DNA of 64,000 nucleotides from assembly GCF_052324685.1 (NCBI RefSeq), contig NW_027506913.1, forward strand, positions 620,001 through 684,000, given 5' to 3'. The notes under the pieces are model-generated. The model saw only the letters and a list, made by a program, of their open reading frames with translations, was not told the origin of the DNA and did not search any database. Position 1 is the first letter of the stretch; each line of letters opens with the position of its first letter. The position numbers and the translations under genes were made by a program. Shown in pieces: positions 1 to 10,762 of this stretch. This DNA comes from Brachyhypopomus gauderio. Its lineage: Eukaryota > Chordata > Actinopteri > Gymnotiformes > Hypopomidae.

Positions 1-689
1 ACTCTTTCCAAAGCTTTGGAGCTATGCATGCAAACGCTCGATCCCCTCTAAGTTTGCGATGCGTCTTTGGAACAGTTAAAAGCATCAGGTCAGCTGATCT
101 AAGGAACCGAGATGGAACATATGGATGTAAAAGTTCAGATAGGTAGCATGGGGCAAGTCCGTTAAGAGATTTAAAAGCAAATACCAGTATACCAAATAAA
201 ATGGATTCTTAAGTGAATTGGGAGCCAGAGAAGAGCAGCTAAAATTGGCGTGATGTGCTCTCGCCTTCTTGTACCAGTTAAAAAACGGGCCGCGATGTTC
301 TGCACAAGCTGTAGACAGGTCATGGAGGCCTGACTTATTCCAGTCAATAGTGAGTTACAATAGTCCAGGCGAGATTTTATAAAAGCATGTATTACTGTTT
401 CCAGATTATGTCTAGAGAGTAGAGGTTTGATTTTTGACAATCTCCTCAGCTGAAAAAAGCAAGCTTTAACCACAGTGTTTACCTGGGCATCCAACTTTAA
501 CATAGGATCCATTTTTACACCCAAATTTGTCACAATGTGTTTTTCAAACGATGCCAGAGGGGAGAGGTCAACACAAGGAATGCTGCTTGTGTCACTAGGT
601 CTAAACAACATGATTTCTGTTTTTTTCTCATTCAAACTGAGAAAATTTATTGACATCCATCCCCTGACATCCATAAGGCAGTCAAGGAG
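1..689 (-). mobile_element. L2/CR1-like LINE, 3' end of reverse transcriptase ORF (decayed fragment)
   Basis: On the minus strand the sequence translates to the C-terminal part of a non-LTR retrotransposon ORF2. It runs from WMSINFLSLNEKKTEIMLF through SRLDYCNSLLTGI and LQLVQNIAARFLTGTRRR to HITPILAALLWLPIHLRI. This set of phrases is typical of fish L2/CR1-type (Jockey-superfamily) elements. One frame is open from 689 down to 171, then closes. The homologous reading (FKSLNGLAPCYLSELL, later RGDRAFACIAPKLW) continues in another frame to the window edge, so there is at least one frameshift. The catalytic palm lies upstream in the element and is not seen here. It sits in opposite orientation to trim2, probably in a trim2 intron. 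Clade assignment is from remembered family motifs. Confidence 0.75.
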
Positions 690-1104
690 AGGCTTTTTAT
701 TTGTAACACAAAAGCCAGTTTGCGTATACGCATGTATGTTATGTCGAAAGTGTAGAGGAGGAGCTGTGTGTGAGAGGATGTAGGTCACAGCCTCATCACT
801 TGGAATGTTCAGCATGTAGTTTTCAGATACAGCAGTGCCAAAGGTAGGAATGTTGCCATGGCGAGCTTTGGCTGGGGGTGGGGGAGGGGTTGAGGGGTGT
901 GGCTTTTGACATGATGTGGAAAGTGGAAGCATTAGGCTGGTTCCACAACACGGGATTATCTACAGAGGACAGCAGAGGTTTGTATATGGGGCTTAATTTA
1001 GGGGTGTGTGGGTGTGTGTGTGGGGGGGGGGGGGTGGGGGAAGGGGGTAATTAAGAAAAATCATCCAAAAGCTCACCCCTTTTCCCCTCACCACTTCACC
1101 ATAG
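690..1104. other. trim2 intron sequence, no gene recognised
   Basis: No coding homology is visible. The stretch holds proline-rich low-complexity frames, a G-rich/GT-rich run and the polypyrimidine tract plus AG (1103-1104) that forms the acceptor of the first trim2 exon in the window. Confidence 0.6.
1001..1047. repeat. GT-rich and poly-G low-complexity tract
   Basis: A (GT)-rich stretch runs straight into a run of about 12 G, one T and further G runs, about 60 bp upstream of a trim2 splice acceptor. On the plus strand it has enough G runs to form a G-quadruplex, which is inference only. Confidence 0.8.
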
Positions 1105-1256
1105 GTGATGGAGTTGTTCTGCTCTCCGTGTGAGACGGCCGTATGTGAGGAGTGCGTGGGCGGGGAGCATACCCAGCATGCCATCATGCCACTAAGGGAC
1201 ATGCTGGAGAAGCACAGGGTCTCCCTGCAGGGGCAGCTGGATGCTGTCAAAAAGAG
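1105..1256 (+). other. trim2: trim2 exon: B-box C-terminal half and start of coiled coil
   Basis: Acceptor ATAG before 1105 and donor GAG|GTGAAC after 1256. It translates [18 protein letters not shown], then [18 protein letters not shown] and [11 protein letters not shown], with the later Cys and His ligands of a B-box 2 finger. It ends in phase 2, completed by the first base of the next exon. Confidence 0.93.
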
Positions 1257-4200
1257 GTGAACAGGTGCAGGGGTGCAGACCTGCTGGTGATGAGTGTGGT
1301 GATGTTCCGCTTCACCGAAGATATTTTAGAGGCCGTCATTATGGGTGATGATGCTTTCTAATATATGAGTATATAATTTAACCATATAGAACAACAATTG
1401 TGCATTCGAATGAGAATCTTGTAAACATGATGAGCCTGCCAGTATGTTTTAGTGGGTTTAGAATATAGTGGCTGCTGTTTTTTAATTGGTCATCGGGGAG
1501 GGATACACAGGGGAAATAAATTAGACAGAGAGACGTTGAGAGCAAGAGACGGAGAGAGCGAGGGAGAGGATGAGTCACTTGCTCTCTCTCGTGTCATGCT
1601 CAGGCTTCCGGAGATTGATTCCACCCTGCAGGTGTTGTCTGAGATCCTGCAGCAGATGGCCAATCAGAAGAGTTCAATCGAGCAGGATATTCATGCCATC
1701 TTCACCGAGCTGCAGAAGGCACTCGACATGCGCAAGAACGTGCTGCTTGTGGAACTGGAGGTCAACTATGGCCTGAAGCAGAAGGTTCGTATCATGCGCA
1801 CTGTCAAAAGATTTCAAGGTAATCCTAGAGTACTAACTTAGCAGAGAGAATATAGGAGCATCTCCTGTAAAACTGACAGGTGACAGGACCTGGACATTAT
1901 GGTTTGCCTCTCTCACACATCTGCCTTTCCAGGTGATAAGGTCTACCTGAAGTGGCAGTGTGCCTCCTGAATTAGGCTTGATGGCCACTAGCATGTATCC
2001 CAGTTGAAAACCTCAGACCCACAGACCATAAAGTACATAAATGTGACACTTAGCAGTGTCTCAGGAATACAGTACTGTGGTATTGTCTGATAAAATGGTC
2101 TGTCTGGGCAGAGGGGTCGGGTCAGGCAGGCCATGAGCTCACCCGGCTGGTGCTGCTGTTAACAATTTTGTGCTAACAACAGTAGCCCAGCTGAGAAATG
2201 ACTAAACGTGTCTCACTACTGCATGTCATAAGCAGCCATGTGCCTCAGGCAGGGGCCCTGACGGTGGAGAGTCACATGGGAATGATTCACCAAGAAAACA
2301 CCCAGCCCCGCACTCGGAGCAGTCTGGCCTCTACCTGTTCCCTGAGAAATATGTTACCATCGAAGCTATCTAGAACTAGCACAGCAAACTTGAAAAAATA
2401 AGTCACACTGCTGTCAACAAAAAACAGGCATTCCATGAGGCTCACGACAAAATCCAGATGTTTCGCATTTGCTTTGACCATCAAGGGTGCATAAAATCAA
2501 TGGGTGATTCTGAGATTATTGTAGCTGACTTAGTATGATGACAGAAAAAATAATACAGGGTAAAAAATACCTACAGTCACTGTAGGTGAAGCATCTCTGT
2601 GGAATAATTATAGATTATTGAACAGGTTTTGTTACATAACTTTGTGTGCGTCAGTATGTTCGGGAATATGAGGAGGTGTGTGTGTGTGTGTGTGTGTGTC
2701 TGACTGTTTCAATGCTGTTGTGTCTCACTGTTTTCAACATGTCCTTCCTGTAAAAGTGACACTGGGCCCCTTTGTCAGGTCAAGGATGCTATCTGTAAGT
2801 CCACAGCCATGTCATGCCGTGTCTGACTGTGGGTCGTGTGTGTTTTTCTTGCACAGGTGCTCCAGGCACAGCTGTCCTCCCTCCTGCAGGAACGTGACCG
2901 CATGCACGATGGCTGCACCCTGGCCGAGCGGACGCTGCTCCGTGGCTCTGGAGCCGAGCTGCTGCTGGCGTCCCGGCAGCTGGGCGAACGTCTGGATGAG
3001 CTGGCCGGTCACGGCTTGCCACTGCGACCCGAGGAGAACGCGCAGCTGGCGTTTGTCGCAGAGACGGAGACCCTGCACGCCTCCATTCGCACTCTGGGTG
3101 CCTTGAACGCCAGAGCTGACGCCTGCTCCCAGACGGGGACCAGCGAGGGCGTCCGGCGATGCGGGGTCGGCCGGCCGGGACGTGTGACCGTTGCAGTCAG
3201 GGAGGACGAGGCCATCTCCGGTGCGGGGAGGAAGACGAAGAGCCCCGGGTCCACGCACGTCAAGCAACGTGCCGTTAAGCGGCCCGGCAGCAAGTACAGC
3301 TCAGGGAAGAGGAAGGAGAACCCCCTGGAGGATGACCTGGTGTTCCGGATTGGTACGGGCCGTTGCCGATGGACGAAGCACAGCTTCAATGCACGTCTAG
3401 GGGCTTAAGGAGATTAAGTTTTAAAAATCGCAGCTGATCAGAAGTCACTGTATGAATGTACATTGATGCCTGTTTTCCAGGGCATTGGTTTAATGCGTCT
3501 GGTTTCCTGCCTTCTTAAAGTATTTGCTGATATTTGCTGATATACAAAGGACTGACTTATCTAAAATATGTTGAATATTCGGCAAACTATTCAAAAGCAA
3601 AACTATCAATTGTGCAGAATATTTCTACTGTCACTGGTAAACTTTTTTTTGTCTTATGTTCTAGGTACTAAAGGGAGAAATAAAGGAGAATTCACCAATC
3701 TGCAGGGCGTGGCCGCCTCCAACCTTGGGAAGATCTTAATAGCAGACAGTAACAATCAGTGCATTCAGGTAAGACGGCGTCACTGCCGATAAAATGCTTG
3801 TGGGAAAATACATAGTAGAGTGCTGTACATTACAATAGAGAGGCAGTTCTTACTGAGCGCTTGCTGAGATTTTCTTACTTCTCTTTGTCCATTCGTAGGT
3901 GTTTTCCAATGATGGACAGTTTAGGAATCGCTTCGGAGTGCGGGGCCGGTCGCCAGGGCAACTCCAGCGGCCCACTGGCGTTGCCGAGCACCCAAATGGT
4001 GACATCATCATCGCAGACTATGATAATAAATGGATCAGCATCTTCTCCAGCGATGGCAAATTTAAGGTGGGTGAAGGACAAGGCAGACGAGGCCAACATC
4101 TACTAACAAAGATATTTGTGAAGTCTATAAAGGATTGGTTGCTTGTTTGGGCTCTGCCCTCAGGCTAAGATTGGCTCAGGAAAGCTGATGGGCCCCAAGG

Positions 4201-7200
4201 GTGTGTCCGTCAACAGAGACGGCCACATCATCGTGGTGGACAACAAGGCCTGCTGCATCTTCATCTTCCAGGCCAACGGCAAGCTTGTAACCAAGTTCGG
4301 CAGCCGTGGCAACGGCGACAAGCAGTTTGCAGGTACTTCCTGTGATCCCGCCCCCTTAACCTTTCATCTGTCCATCGCTTCACGTTCCAGTTGTCAAGAT
4401 GGAGATCCGTTCAGCAGCAAATGAGGATTTGGGAAGGAAGGATTGGTTACGATTCACTCACAAGGCGATGATGCTTAACAGTGTTTACATGCTCTGTATG
4501 TCTTCCTAATTTGGTTCGTTTTGTAGGTCCCCATTTTGCAGCTGTTAACCAGAATAATGAAATCATCATAACTGATTTCCACAATCATTCTGTGAAGGTA
4601 TGGGTTACCTTTCTGGTACTCTTTAGTTTTTTTGTGTTGAAGTTTTTGTTTTACATCTGCATGTAATCCACATTTAATCTGATTTATTCCATTTTATGAT
4701 ACTTAGTAATTTAAACATTTTTAAGTTGCTAAATGCTGGGCATTACTCTTGGTACAACAATACAGTCACTCAGTGAGTATAATTGCCAAATAAATTGTGG
4801 AAGAATCTCACCAATAGATGGCTTGTTTGAATCTCAATATTGTGCCGGTCATCTGTGGCTGAGGGTTAGATGGACATGGACATGGTTTCTGGGCAGGAAG
4901 GACACACTTGTCTCCCTTTTCCATTATTGTTAAGTGTGATGGCACTCAATTATCCTCAGTGTGATGTCACTGTCTCCCACCCTTTCACATTCACAGTGGA
5001 TTGGTAATGGAGAAAAAATGGATAAAAATGAAGTCAAATTGAAGTTATCGTTATCCTGCAATTTACAGGTTTTTAACTCAGAGGGAGAGTTCATGCTGAA
5101 GTTTGGATCCAACGGAGAGGGGAACGGCCAGTTTAACGCCCCTACGGGAGTCGCCGTTGACGTCAATGGCAACATCATAGTAGCCGACTGGGGCAACAGC
5201 CGAATACAGGTACAGCAGACCTGTGGTAGCTCAGTGTTTAAGGATGTCAACTAGTAATCAGAAGGTTGCCAGTTCTAGCCCCACATTTTCCTGGGAAAAT
5301 GTGTGTCTGCTAAATGCTGTAAAGGCACTGCAAATGCATGAGTTCAGTGTCCAAGTTCTTTTAAAGCGATACTGCACAATTTGTCAATCTAGCGTCTTAC
5401 TGGTACATCTGAAGCATATGCTCTATTGCCATAGAATATTTTCGAGAATCATTTTCAAAATAGTTTTGTATAGGGGTGACCTGCAATAGTCGCTGATTCG
5501 ACTATAGTTGACTATACCCCTAGTCGACTATGAACGTCATAGTCGAATGTGCCATTCTAACTGCATGGGGGTGCCCAAGGATGCTGCTAAGCATTAGTTG
5601 TTACATGAAATGTTTTCGTTATATATATCCTTTTGTCAAATAAAATCATCCTAATTTCTGTTAATAAATATTTAAAAATTATGTGTGTGCATTAACAATA
5701 GGCATCTTCCTTACTACACATTAATAAATCACACCCTGCATTTGCACAATCCAAATGAGCGGAGCTGAACACGCTACAGGATAGTCAGCATCTGCCGAGA
5801 TTATAATGGCTACAAAAAAAAAACTTCAAAAGTGTGGGAGTATTTTGAAAAAGATAAAGATGAATCAAACAAAGTAAAGTGCAAGTTATGTAAACATCAT
5901 CTTTCATTTCACACGACAACAACCAACATGGCATACCATTTAAAATGCGTAAGGCGAAAAAAAACAGTTCATCGTTTCGGTCGTGTCGTCTCTGTCGTGT
6001 CGTCTCGTTGCGGTGTGTCTCTGCAAGTTGGCCTATAAACATTTTTTTGATTTTTTTGTTTGCTTTTTAAACCCCGTTACTTGAACCTTTACTTATAATG
6101 TTTTTGCTGTTGTGTGGCAATTTGTTTGATATTTTCAGGCATATTTTATTTAAAATATTTTTGACATTTGCACAGTGCCTGTCTGACAGTTCAGTATGCG
6201 CACTGATGGTGACTTTTTTTGTTAATGTTCTCTAACGTTTTATTAATGTGCCGCTGGTGTGTGAGAGGAAGAAAGAGACACAACGAGCGTCTTGCGATGC
6301 ACACTAAACGTTTAATCAGACACAAACACGTAAAGTCCAGCACAAACGGAGCAAGCACGCTGACGCGATGCTTGCACGGGCATGAACTTTAGACAAAGAC
6401 GAGCACAAGACACTGTGCGAACGCACATTAAATAGGTGTATTACACAGACCCACGTGACCTCGGGACAAGGCACAGGTGATACCACGAACACGCTCACAG
6501 ACGACCCACTCCCACGGAAGTACAAACATGGACATAACGACACGCAGACAACGTAACGGCATGCCCACAGGGAAGGGTCCGGAGCTGTCACCGTGACAAT
6601 TAAAAATAAATAATAATAAAAAAATAATAAATAAAAGCTGAATAAAGTCAACCTACCATGTTTATTCATTTATCTGAGTGTTTTAGGTTTTTACTTTGAA
6701 GTGGCAAAAAGTCCTGAATGAGAACGGGATCCCGTTTAAGGTGCTCTAGAAAAAAGCCATTCGACTAGTCAAAAGTCATTCGACTATGAAAATCCTTAGT
6801 TGAAGACACCTCTAGTTTCGTATAATGTAATGGTTCCTGTAACATGCTAAGCCACCCCACTAGAGCTGAGGTCACTGGGGGTTATCAGTGGCACATGTCT
6901 GCCCCTACTTTTGAGGAGCTTAGGCCTATACACTGCATTAGGCTGGTTAAATTCCCTCTTGAACAAGCTTGTCAGCATTTTTTCCTGACTTCCCTGGGTC
7001 CTTGTTTGTTGGTAGTAGTTACATGCCTGATTCTGATCCAAAAAAGGGAAAACATTCCATTATTTTCTGACATATATTTTCTCCACATCTTTATAATCAG
7101 AGGCAAAAATAGTTCCGTGTTCTACTTCCTCCATGCCGGCTCTGTAAAACGGCGTCATTGCGAGGTGCAGACTAACACGCTCTGTAATTGGCCCTGTTAT

Positions 7201-7360
7201 GTTCCAGGTGTTCGACAGCAGCGGCTCATTCCTGTCCTACATCAACACGTCGGCGGACCCGCTGTACGGCCCCCAGGGACTGGCCCTCACGTCTGACGGC
7301 AACGTGGTGGTAGCCGACTCCGGCAACCACTGTTTTAAAGTCTACCGCTATCTTCAGTGA
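1105..7360 (+). CDS. trim2: trim2, E3 ubiquitin-protein ligase TRIM2 (3' part, nine exons, left end outside window)
   Basis: Nine exons (1105-1256, 1604-1784, 2857-3352, 3665-3768, 3899-4066, 4164-4332, 4527-4597, 5069-5209, 7208-7360) join in frame with GT-AG introns to give 544 residues plus TGA. In order they encode the B-box zinc finger end, a coiled coil, a basic linker and six NHL repeats ending FKVYRYLQ, the known TRIM2/TRIM3 terminus. Diagnostic phrases ([44 protein letters not shown]) favour TRIM2 over TRIM3. In the family the RING ligates ubiquitin, the coiled coil dimerises, and the NHL propeller binds partners; TRIM2 acts in neurons, with neurofilament light chain a known substrate. 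The filamin domain expected between coiled coil and NHL is missing, leaving the protein roughly 75-85 residues short over this span. RING exons lie upstream of the window. Which teleost trim2 duplicate this is cannot be told. Confidence 0.93.
1604..1784 (+). other. trim2: trim2 exon: coiled coil
   Basis: Starts after CTCAG, ends AAG|GTTCGT. It translates [18 protein letters not shown] through [17 protein letters not shown] to [10 protein letters not shown], matching the TRIM2 coiled coil almost residue by residue. 181 bp, ends in phase 0. Confidence 0.94.
1785..2856. other. trim2 intron, no gene recognised
   Basis: About 1.07 kb between the coiled-coil exon and the linker exon. Short open frames here have no homology I can see. 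A GT microsatellite lies at 2675-2699. Confidence 0.7.
2675..2699. repeat. (GT)n microsatellite
   Basis: About 12 uninterrupted GT units in the intron before the trim2 linker exon. Confidence 0.95.
2857..3352 (+). other. trim2: trim2 exon: end of coiled coil and linker, filamin domain missing
   Basis: Starts after GCACAG, ends ATTG|GTACGG; 496 bp and fully open. It begins [11 protein letters not shown] and reaches [13 protein letters not shown], the first strand of the filamin/ABP280 repeat. It then jumps at about 3200-3225 to [20 protein letters not shown] and [16 protein letters not shown], the conserved linker before the NHL repeats. From memory of mammalian TRIM2, roughly 75-85 residues of the immunoglobulin-like domain are absent. 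GC content is clearly higher than in neighbouring exons. Confidence 0.9.
3665..3768 (+). other. trim2: trim2 exon: NHL repeat 1
   Basis: Acceptor CTAG, donor CAG|GTAAGA. It translates [18 protein letters not shown] then [14 protein letters not shown], the first NHL blade. Confidence 0.95.
3899..4066 (+). other. trim2: trim2 exon: NHL repeats 1-2
   Basis: Acceptor CGTAG, donor AAG|GTGGGT; 56 whole codons. It translates [56 protein letters not shown]. The Glu in GVAEHP stands where TRIM2 usually has a hydrophobic residue, as far as I recall. Confidence 0.95.
4164..4332 (+). other. trim2: trim2 exon: NHL repeat 3
   Basis: Acceptor CTCAG, donor CAG|GTACTT. It translates [56 protein letters not shown]. 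It ends in phase 1, splitting the Gly codon shared with the next exon. Confidence 0.95.
4527..4597 (+). other. trim2: trim2 exon: NHL repeat 4
   Basis: Acceptor TTGTAG, donor AAG|GTATGG; 71 bp. It translates [20 protein letters not shown] then SVK. Confidence 0.95.
5069..5209 (+). other. trim2: trim2 exon: NHL repeat 5
   Basis: Acceptor TTACAG, donor CAG|GTACAG; 47 whole codons. It translates [47 protein letters not shown]. Confidence 0.95.
5221..5327 (+). mobile_element. tRNA-derived SINE, internally shortened
   Basis: It begins with a tRNA-like head, GGTAGCTCAGTGTTTAAGG (A-box like), followed by GGTTGCCAGTTCTAGCCCC (B-box like) and the tail TGTCTGCTAAATGCTGTAAA, which is common to many fish SINEs. 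The usual middle between head and tail is mostly absent. It lies just inside the last trim2 intron. Confidence 0.7.
5832..5960 (+). pseudogene. BED zinc finger fragment of hAT transposase
   Basis: It translates [20 protein letters not shown] then [20 protein letters not shown]. The aromatic start, C-x2-C and later H-x-x-C match the BED-type finger used by hAT transposases for DNA binding. The frame soon runs into unrelated sequence, so only the N-terminal module survives. Confidence 0.75.
6247..6598 (-). mobile_element. Solo LTR (Gypsy-like), nested in the hAT element
   Basis: On the minus strand it begins TGTCACGGTGACAG and ends GCGGCACA, with a TATTTAA box and ATTAAA signal between. It is flanked by perfect 5-bp duplications ATTAA (6242-6246, 6599-6603). 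Length is 352 bp and no internal region is present, as left by LTR-LTR recombination. Family is inferred from the TGTCACGG start and 5-bp duplication. Confidence 0.75.
7208..7360 (+). other. trim2: trim2 terminal exon: NHL repeat 6 and stop
   Basis: Acceptor TTCCAG after an intron of almost 2 kb. It translates [50 protein letters not shown] and TGA at 7358-7360. Confidence 0.95.
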
Positions 7361-8652
7361 CCGCGCCCTCAAGCCACTTTACTAGTGCCCACGGCACCCT
7401 CAACTGTCAACTCTGCCTTTTTTACCTTTTGACTTTCTTCCTGGTTAGGGAATACAAGGAGTGTGACACACCAAGGATGTCTTCAGGCTGGGAACTGAGA
7501 GCTACAACATAGCTTTGCAGAATGCTGCTATGCAGTATAGTAGACCAGCGTTTGAGTTTCATGGGGTGTATGGATATGGGTGGTCTGCTCTTAAGTATAA
7601 TAAGATATCACAAATAACAGGGCCAGTATACTTTTTTTTCTTCTTCTATTAGTTCTACCTTCTAACACCTCTGTGGTCCTGAAAAATTAGTCCTGAGTGT
7701 AAACATAAGGCCACCTTTTTTTTAGCCATTGATGTGCAGGAGGCCTAGCCTGACATTAGGCTTCACGCATGTCCAAATGGTAAATTTTACCATCTGGTTC
7801 TACGTAAGAGGGCACTAAACATTGTCCTGGTTGGTCACCTGTTAAAAAAAGTATGCGATGCACTTAAACAGCAAAGAGACATTTAAACTTGACATGACAT
7901 CTTGTGTGCTACAGCTTACAGCAGATCAACTCCCAGCTGCTCTGTAACCTACAGCAGGCTGCATATCCAAATCACATGGCATTATGAACATTACACATTT
8001 GTCAACCGGGTCGCATGATGGCAGTTGGTAAAGGGGTCTGCACTTGGTCCATGGCTGTTTGCAGCTCTGGTGTATCTGTGACCTTCTAGAGACCTTAATT
8101 GGCCCATCAGCTATGTGAGTAAATTAACGTCTCATACAAGCTTAACATTCTGTTGTCCACCTATGTGCCAGTTCTTCCTAACATTCCAAATGACGTCTTT
8201 TGCTCTATGTAAAACTTACATAGGTCTTCTATAATGAGTCATAATCCCATCTTGCAGATTCATACCACATTTTGATGTCTGGAAATCATTATCTAAACAT
8301 TTTAGCACTTCTTGTAGATAACATGAATAAACATTACATTCTAAGTTGGAAAAAAATAAGTACAGTTTATATTTTGATGTTTGCTGTTTTCTTTTGAACT
8401 GCACAAATGGGTTATGATGGTATTGCCCTTGTGGTTTTATCATTTTTTAAAAATCACAGGTGTGGGTGATTAACAGTATCTTATTTGAAGTTAATCAGTT
8501 GTGCTTTACAATAAGACGAGCTGTCTGACAATTTACTTGTTCTGCTTACAGTAAAAATCACTTTGTATATACAGGTTTAACATGAAATAATTTAGTAAAA
8601 ACGAATTAATAAATATTTTTTTAATGTATTTGTTTATATATGTATTAATAAA
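7361..8652 (+). other. trim2: trim2 3' UTR (extent uncertain)
   Basis: AT-rich non-coding sequence directly after the trim2 stop. Candidate AATAAA signals lie at 8326-8331, 8608-8613 and 8647-8652. Which one is used cannot be decided from sequence. Confidence 0.5.
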
Positions 8653-8718
8653 AATACAATATAGTGACAAAGATATATAGTATAATGTAATAGGGTTGAA
8701 GTCATGCACAGTATAACC

Positions 8719-8738
8719 CAGTGGTTCTCAAACTTTTT
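8719..8738 (+). mobile_element. hAT-type terminal sequence, partner end not found
   Basis: CAGTGGTTCTCAAACTTTTT is the common end of many vertebrate hAT elements. I found no inverted partner in the next few kilobases, so the element is truncated or its extent is unclear. Confidence 0.4.
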
Positions 8739-9575
8739 CTATCATTCCCCACCTCAGAAGAAGGTGAAATATCACAGAAGGTGAAATTCTGGAGGCAGAT
8801 CCGTAAACGCGAGAAGCCGCTTTCGCCATTCCAGATGGCTCAGTCAAAACCATTACATCTTAATGAACCAATAAATACATCAGCGGCGAAAATGAGTGTA
8901 AAAATACCAGGGTTCACCAGTTAGAACTACAAAAAAAAATATTGTTTCTTATTTTACTGTTAACTATCTATTTACCTATTTTTCATAAGAGTTTGTTTTA
9001 CCGCAAAATATGAAAACTTCAAAAGGTGACAGATTTTCACGCCTGCATCCAGTTCACTAAAATTTTAAAAAGCTCGCGCTGGTGAAGTGTGCTAAATATT
9101 ACCCGCCATGCTTAATGTAGTTATTATACAGTGTACATTTCCAATATCTACAGACCATTTAGCAATTAATTCTAACTTTTTGGCTTTCTCGGTCACATGA
9201 CATCGCCTTGTCACGTGATAGCATGTTTAATAATGTCACACTGCCAACTCTGATGATTCCTTTTTAACTTTTAACTTTACTACTGTTCAGTTCAGCATTT
9301 AAGATCTCCGTTTAAGTTAAGCTATTTTGTTAAACCAATACAGAAAACACATTATAAAAAATCGCTAATGAATGTAAATAGCTAAATAAATCCGTTAAAT
9401 TAAATAAAATAAATCCATTAAAAAATCCAGTAAATCCATTTTCGCTCGCCGCTGTCTTTACGTGGATCTCCGTGAAAACGCGCGCCCAACGTGTAACTAC
9501 GGTGCGTGGCAGTGGACATATAGCTGTTTTATTAAACGCGAGGTGATGTCTGCATGTATAAACTCAGACATGTGG

Positions 9576-9771
9576 ATCCGGACGGGACTAAAATTACCAG
9601 ACGACCACGGAGTACAGCGAAAAACAGTAGGTAATTCCGCCTGTAATTTTCTCTGAGGACGTCTGAGAAAAACACGGACATGCTCATTCCGGACGGGATT
9701 AAAATCACAGAGGACCCCCCGTAAAAGAGAAAATTACCCCAGGACCCCCTGAGAAACTAATCCCGTCCGGA
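9576..9771. repeat. Direct and inverted copies of a TCCGGACGGGA motif
   Basis: The motif occurs directly near 9577 and 9688, each followed by a related AAAATNAC-type stretch. A perfect 14-bp inverted partner TAATCCCGTCCGGA stands at 9758-9771. The arrangement suggests a decayed transposon end of unknown family. Confidence 0.5.
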
Positions 9772-10762
9772 TAGAGAGATTCCAGAAGCAAAAGACCTTA
9801 CTGGGAAAATCCAAAAAAACAAAAACAATGGAACCAAAAATACTTTTGATATATTTTTTTCTGTTTTGTATTCATAACATATACTTTCTGCTCTTTGATT
9901 TACTTTTGCTTTTGTGGAACTATTGAAACAAAAATCACTCCATATTCCACGCCCCACGACCGCATGGTGAACGTAATTTGTGGACCGGGAGGGGGGGGGT
10001 GTGCAAACGTTTTAAACATCCGGGGCTTATGAAGCCTCGTTTATACTTGACGTGTTGCGAACGAAAATGACGTAATCGCTGTGGCTCCGCCCGTGCGCGA
10101 GGGTCTCGCGCGCTGTCGATTCGGGAGGTCGTGCACCTCTCGAATTTTGCAACTTCGGGTGCGCCGTGCCTCAGCGCAATGAACAAAGTCATGTTTGTAG
10201 GGTTCATACACCTTTATAAGGTGGAATTAAAACACGTGTACGTCATTTTCAAGGTCCATTTCAATATTTCCCAGCACGTTAAACTTAAATAAGTTTAATA
10301 TTTATACATATACTCGAAATGATTGGAAATAATTCGCTTTTTTATCACATTATTTAATGGTTGTTTATTTTCAAAACGCCCAATCTTAACGTATTCACGT
10401 TCTCTCATGTTTTGTCCTGGAATTACAACGTAAAACAAAAGAACTGGGGGCTATTCCACGAAGCGAGCTTATGAAAGCGGCGCTTATTAGAGTGAGCCTC
10501 GCTTGACATTTAACTTCCGTCTAGTTCCGTTCCACTAACGAAATCCAGACGCAACCTGTTTCCGCTAATTCAAGCCAGGCTTTTGTAATCGGCGATCATG
10601 CGCGTGCACACAGTATTTAAACAGCCTCACTAATCAATATTCGAAAAGGCAAGAAAATGTCGAAAGAGCTGAAAGAACAAGCAGCTTTTTTTTTCTTCTG
10701 CTGAACAGGAGCTACTCATACGTCTTTATGAGGAATATAAAGACGTTATTATGAAGAAAGGC

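Larger units (their letters stand above)
5471..6814 (+). mobile_element. hAT DNA transposon, internally deleted, in last trim2 intron
   Basis: The left end is TAGGGGTGACCTGCAATAG and the inverted right end reads TAGAGGTGTCTTCAACTAAG. The flanking 8-bp target duplications are GTTTTGTA (5463-5470) and GTTTCGTA (6815-6822), with one difference. Subterminal copies of TCGACTA lie at both sides. Inside is a BED zinc-finger remnant but no transposase catalytic part. A solo LTR has inserted at 6247-6598. Confidence 0.8.
8653..10440. other. Intergenic, AT-rich, transposon scraps
   Basis: No gene recognised. It contains a hAT-like end at 8719, direct and inverted copies of TCCGGACGGGA near 9576-9771, and a GC-rich CpG-containing patch around 10020-10200 of the kind carried by non-autonomous DNA elements. 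Confidence 0.5.

Noticed and set aside
475-783. 102-codon plus frame opposite the LINE
   Set aside because: Shadow of the LINE reverse-transcriptase reading on the other strand.
2812-3389. Long minus-strand frames across the trim2 linker exon
   Set aside because: Antisense of a GC-rich trim2 exon; the plus-strand frame explains the sequence.
6316-6669. 117-codon minus frame near the solo LTR
   Set aside because: Read-through of LTR sequence and AT-rich hAT DNA, without protein motifs.
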